Assembly (NCBI GenBank): GCA_934359535.1 | Contig: CAKRLN010000157.1 | Location: 1 to 5,567, forward strand | Length of the DNA: 5,567 nucleotides | Direction of reading: 5' to 3' | Origin: an uncultured Lachnospiraceae bacterium | GTDB lineage: Bacteria > Bacillota > Clostridia > Lachnospirales > Lachnospiraceae | Shown here: piece by piece, positions 1 through 5,079 of the stretch | Position numbering within the stretch: the stretch's first letter is position 1 | Layout of the letters: the number at the start of each line of letters is the position of its first letter | Program-made: the position numbers and the translations under genes | The notes under the pieces: generated by a model | The model's database searches: none | Seen by the model: the letters and a program-made list of their open reading frames with translations, nothing else | What the model was told of the DNA's origin: nothing

Positions 1-1
1 G

Positions 2-2122
2 GGAAAAATTCCGGTTGTTGGTATTGTTCCTTATATGCAGATTACAGTGGAGGATGAGGACAGCTTAAGCACCTGTTTTGACAACCGGCAAAAAAAGCTG
101 ATTGATCTTGCAGTGATCCATTATCCAAGAATTTCGAATTTTACGGATCTGTCTGTATTTGAACAGATGGATGCAGTATCGATCCGTTATGTGAAGACAG
201 CAGAAGAGCTTTCCGGTGCGGATATGATTGTGCTCCCGGGCAGTAAAAATACGATGGCAGATCTGAAATGGATGCGGCAGAGTGGATTGGAGGCCGCGGT
301 AAAAAAAGCAGCAGACAGCGGTACACCTGTATTTGGGATCTGTGGAGGCTATCAGATGCTTGGAGATGCAATCGCAGATCCATATCAGGTTGAGGAGGGC
401 GGAAGCATCCGGGGAATGGAGCTTCTTCCAATTCTTACAGAGCTTCTTCCGCAAAAGACGAGAACCCAGGTAAGGGGACATTTTATGGAGATGTCCGGAA
501 TGTTAGAAGAACTTTCCGGAATGGAAGTATCCGGTTATGAGATTCATATGGGACATACGGTTTGCACGGAAAAGGGCTTATCGGTCTGTGAGCTTCGGGA
601 GATGCAGCATGGTGCAGAAGATGAGCGACAAAGCAGAGAAGAATGGGAATATGACAGGAATTCTCTGCCAGAAAAGTATGATGGCTTGGGCAGGAAAGAC
701 GCAAGCGGGAAGATGGACGGTTTTTGCAGGGAAAATGTGTATGGAACATACGTGCATGGCATTTTCGATGCGGGAAGGATCGCAGAAACGATCGTTCAGC
801 TTTTGGCAAGGAAAAAGGGCGTTACAGTCGATACAAGCGGAGTCATGGATTATCAGGCATTTAAGGAGACACAGTATGATCTTCTTGCAGAAAATCTCAG
901 GAAATCCCTCGATATGGAAAAGATTTATGGGATGCTCCGGGAGAGCCGGATTCATAGAGAGTCTGGCCGGACATCCACAAGAGGAAATGCGGAAGAAAGC
1001 CAACAGGCGGGAAAACGTGAAGCAGCCGTACAGCGGATGGGTGCATTCTGTGTAAGAGAGAAGCTTGACTGTCTGGAGAATATCAGGATCATGCCGCCGG
1101 ATGCATCAGCTTCTGCCAAGATCCAGGAGAATTGGGACCGTGTAGCAAAGCCGCTTGACGGGCTTGGAGAATTTGAGAAGCTTCTTGCCCGGATCGGTTC
1201 AATTCTTGGGGACACATCACTTGATATCAGGAAAAAGGCGATCATTGCCATGTGCGCGGATAACGGTGTTGTAGAAGAGGGCATCAGTCAGTCGGGGCAG
1301 GAGGTAACAGCCATTGTTACGGAATTTATGGGGAAAAATGAGACCTCAGTTGGTAAGATGGCACGGTCTGCCGGAGCCGATGTGATTCCGGTTGATATTG
1401 GAATTGCCGGAGATCAGAAATGGGATGGAGTACGAAATTATAAGGTGCGGAAGGGAACGAGGAATTTTTCCAGGGAACCGGCAATGACGGTGGAAGAGCT
1501 GAATGAGGCAGTATCTGTTGGAATTCATCTTGTGAAGGAATGTAAGGAAAAGGGGTACAGGCTGATTGGAACCGGTGAGATGGGGATCGGAAATACGACA
1601 ACGAGCAGTGCGGTCGCAGCGGCACTTCTTGACTGTGAGGTATCGGAGATTACCGGAAGAGGCGCAGGCTTAAGTAATGCAGGCTTAAGCAGGAAAAAAC
1701 AGGTAATCCGCGATGCACTTTGCAAATACCAGTTTGAGAAAGAAGATACCGTGCGTATTCTCAGGACGGTCGGAGGGCTTGATATTGCAGGACTTTGCGG
1801 TGTGTATATCGGAGGGGCCAGATATCAGATTCCGATTGTAATGGACGGTGTAATCAGTGCGGTCGCAGCGCTTGCAGCAGAGCGGCTTTGTCCGGGAGTA
1901 AGACAGTACCTGATCCCATCCCATAAGAGCAAGGAGCCGGCGGCACAACGGATTATGGAAGAGCTTTCTGTGAAACCAGTAATCGATGCAGGGCTTGCAC
2001 TTGGGGAAGGAACCGGAGCGGTAATGATGTTTTCTCTGCTTGATCTGGCACTTACGCTGTATCAGGATTCGACAACCTTCGGGGATATCGAGGTTGCGCA
2101 GTATGAGAGGTTTTTATCATGA
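2..2122 (+). CDS. cbiP-cobT: CbiP/CobQ (adenosylcobyric acid synthase, C-terminal part) fused in frame to CobT (DMB phosphoribosyltransferase); 5' partial
   Basis: The frame is open from base 2, reading GKIPVVGIVPYM, a typical CbiP segment, so the ATG at 35 is internal and the true start lies upstream. Numbering from that ATG, residues 1 to about 301 are the CbiP GATase half: the VLPGSKNT motif, the nucleophile Cys103 in GICGGYQMLG, GYEIHMGHT, and His241 in YGTYVHGIFD. This half supplies ammonia from glutamine for the ATP-dependent amidations giving adenosylcobyric acid. Residues about 302-341 are a hydrophilic linker. Residues about 342-695 match a whole CobT: AKPLDGLGEFE, CADNGVVEEG, KVRKGTRNF, GTGEMGIGNTT (512-522), and LGEGTGA with the probable catalytic base Glu658. 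CobT makes alpha-ribazole phosphate from nicotinate mononucleotide and a lower-ligand base such as dimethylbenzimidazole. Both halves keep their key residues and no stop separates them. A charged insert of about 25-40 residues lies between GYEIHMGHT and YVHG. The stop overlaps the cobU start. Confidence 0.93.
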   Translation, partial: GKIPVVGIVPYMQITVEDEDSLSTCFDNRQKKLIDLAVIHYPRISNFTDLSVFEQMDAVSIRYVKTAEELSGADMIVLPGSKNTMADLKWMRQSGLEAAVKKAADSGTPVFGICGGYQMLGDAIADPYQVEEGGSIRGMELLPILTELLPQKTRTQVRGHFMEMSGMLEELSGMEVSGYEIHMGHTVCTEKGLSVCELREMQHGAEDERQSREEWEYDRNSLPEKYDGLGRKDASGKMDGFCRENVYGTYVHGIFDAGRIAETIVQLLARKKGVTVDTSGVMDYQAFKETQYDLLAENLRKSLDMEKIYGMLRESRIHRESGRTSTRGNAEESQQAGKREAAVQRMGAFCVREKLDCLENIRIMPPDASASAKIQENWDRVAKPLDGLGEFEKLLARIGSILGDTSLDIRKKAIIAMCADNGVVEEGISQSGQEVTAIVTEFMGKNETSVGKMARSAGADVIPVDIGIAGDQKWDGVRNYKVRKGTRNFSREPAMTVEELNEAVSVGIHLVKECKEKGYRLIGTGEMGIGNTTTSSAVAAALLDCEVSEITGRGAGLSNAGLSRKKQVIRDALCKYQFEKEDTVRILRTVGGLDIAGLCGVYIGGARYQIPIVMDGVISAVAALAAERLCPGVRQYLIPSHKSKEPAAQRIMEELSVKPVIDAGLALGEGTGAVMMFSLLDLALTLYQDSTTFGDIEVAQYERFLS

Positions 2123-2685
2123 TGCTTCTTATAACCGGAGGAAGTGGAAGCGGAAAGTCTGCCTATGCAGAGGAACGTTTTTTTCAGCTTTCCGGGGAAA
2201 AATATTACATTGCAACCATGCAGGTATATGATGCAGAAGGCGAAAAAAAGGTCTTGCGCCACAGGAAACTCCGTGATGGAAAAGGGTTTCTTACGGTTGA
2301 ACAGCCAAGAAATGTCGGGGAACTGTTTCAGAAAGCTTATAAAAAGCCAGGAAGAAGGTCAGAGTCTGGGATTTTTTCTGTGCCACAAGAAAAAAGTGCA
2401 ATTCTTGAATGCGTATCGAATCTTACGGCAAATGAAATGTTTCTGGAAAACAGAATCCTTCCGTGGGAGCAGACGGCAGAAAAAATAATCCGGGATCTTA
2501 CCGTTTTACAGAGCAGATTGCAGAATTTGGTTGTCGTAACCAACAACGTGTTTGAGGATGGAATCCGGTATGATGATACGACCATGGATTATCTGCGCGC
2601 AATGGGAAAAATTAATGCTGCTGCAGCCGGGCTTGCAGATGAAGTGGTTGAGGTTGTGTGTGGGATTCCAGTCCGTGTAAAATAA
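2119..2685 (+). CDS. cobU: CobU: adenosylcobinamide kinase / adenosylcobinamide-phosphate guanylyltransferase
   Basis: This 188-residue protein has close to the usual CobU length (about 180). It phosphorylates adenosylcobinamide and then transfers GMP to give AdoCbi-GDP, the substrate of CobS. Visible motifs are the P-loop GGSGSGKS (7-14), YIATM (30-34), and VLRHRKLRDGKGFLTVEQP, with His48 in the place of the guanylylated histidine and Glu61 in the conserved E-P position. ILECVSNLTANEMF corresponds to the family's LVDCLTLWLSN segment, and the C-terminus LADEVVEVVCGIPVRVK is typical. The usual [ST]NEVG-x-G-[IV]-VP stretch is altered to TNNVFEDGIRYDD. The start at 2119 overlaps the preceding stop as ATGA and has GAGAGG 8 bases upstream; ATG 2122 is a possible alternative. 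The overlap suggests translational coupling to the CbiP-CobT fusion. Confidence 0.92.
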   Translation: MMLLITGGSGSGKSAYAEERFFQLSGEKYYIATMQVYDAEGEKKVLRHRKLRDGKGFLTVEQPRNVGELFQKAYKKPGRRSESGIFSVPQEKSAILECVSNLTANEMFLENRILPWEQTAEKIIRDLTVLQSRLQNLVVVTNNVFEDGIRYDDTTMDYLRAMGKINAAAAGLADEVVEVVCGIPVRVK

Positions 2686-2725
2686 AAAGAGCTGCACAAG
2701 ATCCAACGATGCTGGATATACAAAG

Positions 2726-2732
2726 AAGGGAG
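2726..2732 (+). promoter_or_regulatory. Ribosome binding site of cobS
   Basis: AAGGGAG lies 5 bases before ATG 2738. Two overlapping ATGs occur here (ATGCATG, 2734 and 2738). Only the second opens the CobS frame, and it gives the expected family N-terminus (IIKAFFISFSIYSKIPVP), so it decides the start. A weak 5-bp inverted repeat (ATCCA 2701-2705, TGGAT 2713-2717) lies just upstream and is too short to call a terminator. Confidence 0.7.
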
Positions 2733-2737
2733 CATGC

Positions 2738-3499
2738 ATGAGCATTATAAAAGCATTTTTTATATCATTTTCCATTTATTCCAAGATTCCAGTTCCACAG
2801 TTTGCGTGGAAGGAAGAGGATATGCGTTATACGCTTTGCTTTTTTCCATGGGTCGGAGCTGTGATTGGGGCAGCCGAGCTTCTCTGGTGGCTTCTTTGCA
2901 GCCGCATTGGCATCGGAACGCTCTGTTTTGCGGCAGTTGGAACGGCAATTCCGCTTATCGTAAGCGGAGGCTTTCATGTGGATGGATTTGTAGATACAAT
3001 GGATGCATTCCATTCCTATCAAAGCAGGGAGAGAAAGCTTGAAATCCTGAAGGATTCCCATATCGGGGCTTTTGCAGCAATTATGCTGATGCTTTATTAT
3101 CTGATTTTCTTTGGCGCATTTTCCGAGCTGTCAGAGGAAAAAACGATCGCAGTGTATGCAGCAGGATTTTTTGTATCACGGTGTCTAAGCGGTGTTGCCG
3201 TCGTAAGCTTTCCAGCGGCAAAATCGGACGGATTACTTTTTTTGTTTGCAAGCAGTGCACAGGAGCGGATCGTAAAGGCAGCATTATATGTACAGCTTTT
3301 TCTTAGCTTTTGTTTCATGCTTGTCCTTGATGTGGAAACCGGTGCGGCTGTGATTGCGACAGCAGTGGCATGCTTTGCCTATTACAGATGGCGCTGCGAC
3401 AAGGAGCTTGGCGGAATTACCGGAGATACAGCCGGATGGTTTGTGACGGTTTGTGAATGTGCGATGGTTGTTTCCGCTGCGATCGTGGGTAAAATTTAA
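2738..3499 (+). CDS. cobS: CobS: adenosylcobinamide-GDP ribazoletransferase (cobalamin synthase)
   Basis: CobS is an integral membrane enzyme that joins AdoCbi-GDP to alpha-ribazole (or its phosphate), giving adenosylcobalamin (phosphate). The 253-residue protein has the usual family length. The N-terminus (KAFFISFSIYSKIPVP) matches the typical opening. The metal-binding acidic motif is GGFHVDGFVDTMD (77-89), followed by SRERKLEILKDSHIGAF (96-112), the most conserved CobS block. LGGITGDTAGW (224-234) is the usual C-terminal motif. Several hydrophobic segments (about 33-55, 61-77, 112-128, 138-158, 182-197, 202-216, 235-250) fit a polytopic membrane protein. It sits 52 bases after cobU. The stop codon falls at the left edge of the structured inverted-repeat element, so the last few residues (GKI) may have been affected by an insertion. 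Confidence 0.95.
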   Translation: MSIIKAFFISFSIYSKIPVPQFAWKEEDMRYTLCFFPWVGAVIGAAELLWWLLCSRIGIGTLCFAAVGTAIPLIVSGGFHVDGFVDTMDAFHSYQSRERKLEILKDSHIGAFAAIMLMLYYLIFFGAFSELSEEKTIAVYAAGFFVSRCLSGVAVVSFPAAKSDGLLFLFASSAQERIVKAALYVQLFLSFCFMLVLDVETGAAVIATAVACFAYYRWRCDKELGGITGDTAGWFVTVCECAMVVSAAIVGKI

Positions 3500-3502
3500 G
3501 CA

Positions 3503-3568
3503 GGCAATTGCGAAACTTGATTTTATCTATATTTCATTGCTCAAAGTGACAAAAATCTTCGAAGACAC
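3503..3568 (+). repeat. Left arm of long terminal inverted repeat
   Basis: This arm is complementary to 3740-3806 in three blocks. The outer block is 3503-3518 with 3791-3806, 14 of 16 matched, and both mismatches would be G-U pairs in a + strand transcript. The middle block is AAAGTGACAAAAA (3543-3555) with 3754-3766, 13 of 13. The inner block is GAAGACAC (3561-3568) with 3740-3747, 8 of 8. The sequence between the outer and middle blocks is AT-rich and poorly matched. Confidence 0.8.
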
Positions 3569-3697
3569 GCTTTCGCTACGTGTCGCTGGCAACGGTTGCA
3601 ATCTGCACAAATGCAGATTACAACAAGTTGATGCACACGAACTGCTCATGCAGTTCGGCGCGTGGCTCCGATGCTGTGCAGTAAATGCACAGCACGG
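3564..3697 (+). other. Series of strong hairpins inside the inverted-repeat element
   Basis: Four successive stem-loops can be read directly. First, GACACG 3564-3569 with CGTGTC 3579-3584. Second, AATCTGCA 3600-3607 with TGCAGATT 3612-3619 (loop CAAA), extended past a C-A mismatch by GTTG 3595-3598 with CAAC 3621-3624. Third, CGAACTGC 3638-3645 with GCAGTTCG 3650-3657 (loop TCAT). Fourth, TGCTGTGCA 3672-3680 with TGCACAGCA 3686-3694 (loop GTAAA), extended past a bulged A by CCG 3668-3670 with CGG 3695-3697. So many perfect stems in 134 bases suggests selection for structure or a history of palindromic duplication. The first stem shares bases with the inner block of the outer stem, so the two pairings exclude each other. 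Confidence 0.75.
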
Positions 3698-3739
3698 TTT
3701 CAATCATTTGTACAGCGCCTAAGTACCGGCCGCTCCCCA

Positions 3740-3806
3740 GTGTCTTCTTAATCTTTTTGTCACTTTTCACAATAAATCCAACTTAACTATAAGTTTTGTA
3801 ATTGCC
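3740..3806 (+). repeat. Right arm of long terminal inverted repeat
   Basis: This is the reverse-complement partner of 3503-3568, with matching blocks GTGTCTTC (3740-3747), TTTTTGTCACTTT (3754-3766) and AAGTTTTGTAATTGCC (3791-3806). The arm ends 18 bases before the ribosome binding site of the downstream CobU-like gene, so it forms most of that gene's upstream region. Confidence 0.8.
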
Positions 3807-3824
3807 AACTTTAATTTTTAGCAG

Positions 3825-3831
3825 AAAGGGG
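3825..3831 (+). promoter_or_regulatory. Ribosome binding site of the CobU-like gene
   Basis: AAAGGGG lies 7 bases before ATG 3839 and just outside the right end of the inverted-repeat element. The downstream gene has therefore kept its own translation signal despite the element. Confidence 0.65.
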
Positions 3832-3838
3832 TGGCAGG

Positions 3839-4237
3839 ATGCAGTTATATATCGGTGGATTCGCGCAGGGAAAGCTTTCTTATGTGAAGGGGAGGCTTGC
3901 GGGAAAACAAATAGAGGTTATGGATGGGGCAGAGCTGACTCTGGAAGAGACATGGCAGAGACAAGAGAAAGAGGGAGAGCTTGTTTTTTATCATTTCCAT
4001 CTGTGGATACGCAGACTCATGGAACAGGGAAAGGATGCGGAGGATATGGCACGTAAGCTGATCGAGGAGCATCCGGATATCTGGATTATCAGTGATGAGG
4101 TTGGAAATGGGATTGTGCCGATGGAACCGTTTGAGCGGGAATACAGGGAGCGGCTTGGAAGAATATTGATTCAGATTGCGGCGGATGCCGGACATGTGGA
4201 GCGTGTGATATGTGGAATGGGACAGACTCTGAAATAG
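3839..4237 (+). CDS. Short CobU-family protein (adenosylcobinamide kinase/guanylyltransferase-like)
   Basis: This 132-residue protein resembles CobU but is about 50 residues shorter than a standard member. The N-terminus LYIGGFAQGKLSY aligns with the CobU P-loop. It has GK but Leu13 where Ser or Thr normally follows the lysine, although Ser14 is adjacent. The C-terminal part is close to CobU: IISDEVGNGIVPMEPFEREYRERLGRI (83-109) is the family's NEVG-x-G-[IV]-VP block, followed by HVERVICGMGQTLK. The region that should carry the guanylylated histidine (R-x-x-H-x-x-R) is missing. It may be a reduced kinase, a partner or regulator of the full CobU at 2119-2685, or an enzyme with a shifted substrate. 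Its position between cobS and the phosphatase supports a role in cobalamin nucleotide-loop assembly. Family membership is fairly sure; the exact activity is not. Confidence 0.8.
   Translation: MQLYIGGFAQGKLSYVKGRLAGKQIEVMDGAELTLEETWQRQEKEGELVFYHFHLWIRRLMEQGKDAEDMARKLIEEHPDIWIISDEVGNGIVPMEPFEREYRERLGRILIQIAADAGHVERVICGMGQTLK
4198..4201 (+). promoter_or_regulatory. Ribosome binding site of the cobC-like gene, inside the upstream coding region
   Basis: GGAG lies 8 bases before ATG 4210, within the last codons of the CobU-like gene. It supports the overlapping start at 4210 and translational coupling of the two genes. Confidence 0.5.
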
Positions 4238-4794
4238 AAGTTTTGTGGATCAGGCATGGAATGACAAAAGCGAATAAGGAGCACCGTTACCTTGGAAAAA
4301 CGGATGAGGCACTTTCCACAGAAGGGAAAAAAGCACTGCTTGCGCAGTGGAAAACAAAAACTGATCTTCTGTCTTCTGTGGATAAGATCTATTGTTCCCC
4401 GATGAAGCGCTGCGTAGAGACAGCAGAGCTTCTTTTCCCCAAAAATCAGGATTATCAGGTAATTTCACAGTGGCAGGAGATGGATTTTGGCAGATTCGAA
4501 TACAGGAATTATAAAGAACTGAATGGAGATCCTGATTATCAGGCATGGATCGACAGTGGTGGAACGCTTCCATTTCCAGAGGGGGAATCGCGGGATGAAT
4601 TTATCCAGCGTTCAATGGAAGGCTGGAAGTCGGTGTGCTCGGAGCTTAGGGCAGAACAGCAATTGGGGCATCCGATCAGACGGATCTGCTGCATTGTCCA
4701 TGGAGGTACAATCATGGCAGTGCTTAGTACGCTGCTTGGCGGGGATTATTATGATTACCAGATCGGGAATGGTGAGATGAAATTTATAAAATAA
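4210..4794 (+). CDS. cobC: CobC-type alpha-ribazole phosphatase (histidine phosphatase family)
   Basis: This 194-residue protein belongs to the histidine phosphatase (phosphoglycerate mutase-like) superfamily. The catalytic motif is IRHGMT, with Arg15 and the phospho-accepting His16. Further conserved positions are YLGKTDEALSTEGKKAL (27-43), the second arginine Arg67 in CSPMKRCVETAEL, the acid Glu90 in QEMDFGRFE, and the second histidine His164 in VHGGT. CobC removes the 5'-phosphate from alpha-ribazole phosphate or from cobalamin phosphate. The superfamily is broad and sequence alone would not separate CobC from other small phosphatases; its place as last gene of a cob operon makes CobC by far the likeliest. 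The gene overlaps the CobU-like gene by 28 bases in another frame and ends 4 bases before the terminator stem. Confidence 0.88.
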   Translation: MWNGTDSEIEVLWIRHGMTKANKEHRYLGKTDEALSTEGKKALLAQWKTKTDLLSSVDKIYCSPMKRCVETAELLFPKNQDYQVISQWQEMDFGRFEYRNYKELNGDPDYQAWIDSGGTLPFPEGESRDEFIQRSMEGWKSVCSELRAEQQLGHPIRRICCIVHGGTIMAVLSTLLGGDYYDYQIGNGEMKFIK

Positions 4795-4798
4795 AAAG

Positions 4799-4849
4799 GA
4801 CTTAGCCGGTATATGAGCAGAGAACGCTCAACCGGCTAAGTCTTTTTTT
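4799..4849 (+). terminator. Rho-independent terminator of the cob operon
   Basis: A perfect 12-bp stem, GACTTAGCCGGT (4799-4810) with ACCGGCTAAGTC (4831-4842), is followed by seven T (4843-4849). The stem is extended inside the loop by TGAGC (4814-4818) with GCTCA (4826-4830), leaving ATA bulged. An A-rich tract before the stem (about 4791-4797) gives a T-rich tail on the other strand, so it may work in both directions. Confidence 0.93.
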
Positions 4850-4928
4850 ATCTTTTCTTTTTTCGCAGATTATTTCAATCTATGAAAGTAAGCAAAACAT
4901 TTCTTTTCCTTATTCTTACAATAAGATC

Positions 4929-4958
4929 TTGATAAGTGTAATCCAAGTGTCTTATTTT
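4929..4958 (+). promoter_or_regulatory. Weak candidate promoter for the integrase-like gene
   Basis: TTGATA (4929-4934) resembles a -35 box and TATTTT (4953-4958) a -10 box, with 18 bases between. The region is AT-rich, so chance matches are expected. It is offered because the strong terminator upstream means the gene at 5080 needs its own promoter somewhere in 4850-5060. Confidence 0.25.
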
Positions 4959-5002
4959 GTCAATATTGGAAAAGATATTTGGTGATTTTGCAAAAAGAAC
5001 CC

Positions 5003-5037
5003 ACAGAAATTTTTCGGAACATGCATCATATTTCTGT
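5003..5037. repeat. 8-bp inverted repeat upstream of the integrase-like gene
   Basis: ACAGAAAT (5003-5010) and ATTTCTGT (5030-5037) are perfect inverted copies separated by 19 bases and end 21 bases before the AGGAGG of the next gene. It could be an operator, a recombinase core or arm site, or a weak hairpin in the leader. The rest of 4850-5058 is AT-rich with no gene visible. Confidence 0.4.
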
Positions 5038-5058
5038 TTAAGGGGTCAAAAATATGGT

Positions 5059-5064
5059 AGGAGG
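5059..5064 (+). promoter_or_regulatory. Ribosome binding site of the integrase-like gene
   Basis: AGGAGG is a perfect match to the anti-Shine-Dalgarno core but lies 15 bases before ATG 5080, longer than usual. A weaker AAGG (5071-5074) is 5 bases from the ATG. No in-frame ATG, GTG or TTG lies between AGGAGG and 5080, so ATG 5080 remains the best start. Confidence 0.5.
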
Positions 5065-5079
5065 AAATACAAGGTCACA

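Larger units (their letters stand above)
3492..3818. mobile_element. Structured inverted-repeat element (MITE-like), possibly also a structured RNA
   Basis: About 305-330 bases separate cobS from the next gene and hold no recognisable protein. The two ends are long imperfect inverted repeats (3503-3568 and 3740-3806) enclosing a run of short, nearly perfect hairpins (3564-3697). The repeat weakens but continues outward: left AAATTTAAG (3492-3500) against right CTTTAATTTT (3809-3818), each flanked by TA (3490-3491 and 3819-3820). An imperfect direct repeat, AAATTTAAGCAG (3492-3503) and AATTTTTAGCAG (3812-3823, 10 of 12 identical), offers another boundary model. No transposase is present, so any mobility would be in trans. 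The overall architecture resembles a miniature inverted-repeat transposable element, but the hairpin series is richer than a simple MITE and would fold strongly as RNA on either strand. I do not recognise a named family. Confidence 0.6.

Noticed and set aside
537..1055. A 172-codon open frame on the + strand within the CbiP half
   Set aside because: It is a shadow of the CbiP-CobT frame, whose conserved motifs are unmistakable.
2686..2737. Possible cobalamin riboswitch or terminator between cobU and cobS
   Set aside because: The gap is only 52 bases, holds a 5-bp repeat at most, and has no B12-box sequence. A riboswitch would be expected upstream of the operon, outside the window.
3564..3697. 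CRISPR array or tandem repeats
   Set aside because: The hairpins differ from each other in sequence and spacing, and there are no repeated direct units separated by spacers.
3453..3722. An 89-codon open frame crossing from the end of cobS into the hairpin region
   Set aside because: It starts inside cobS in another frame, has no ribosome binding site, runs through perfect palindromes and resembles no known protein.
3802..4056. An 84-codon open frame overlapping the CobU-like gene
   Set aside because: Its start is in the right arm of the inverted repeat, it lacks family motifs, and the overlapping frame at 3839 has a good ribosome binding site and CobU similarity.
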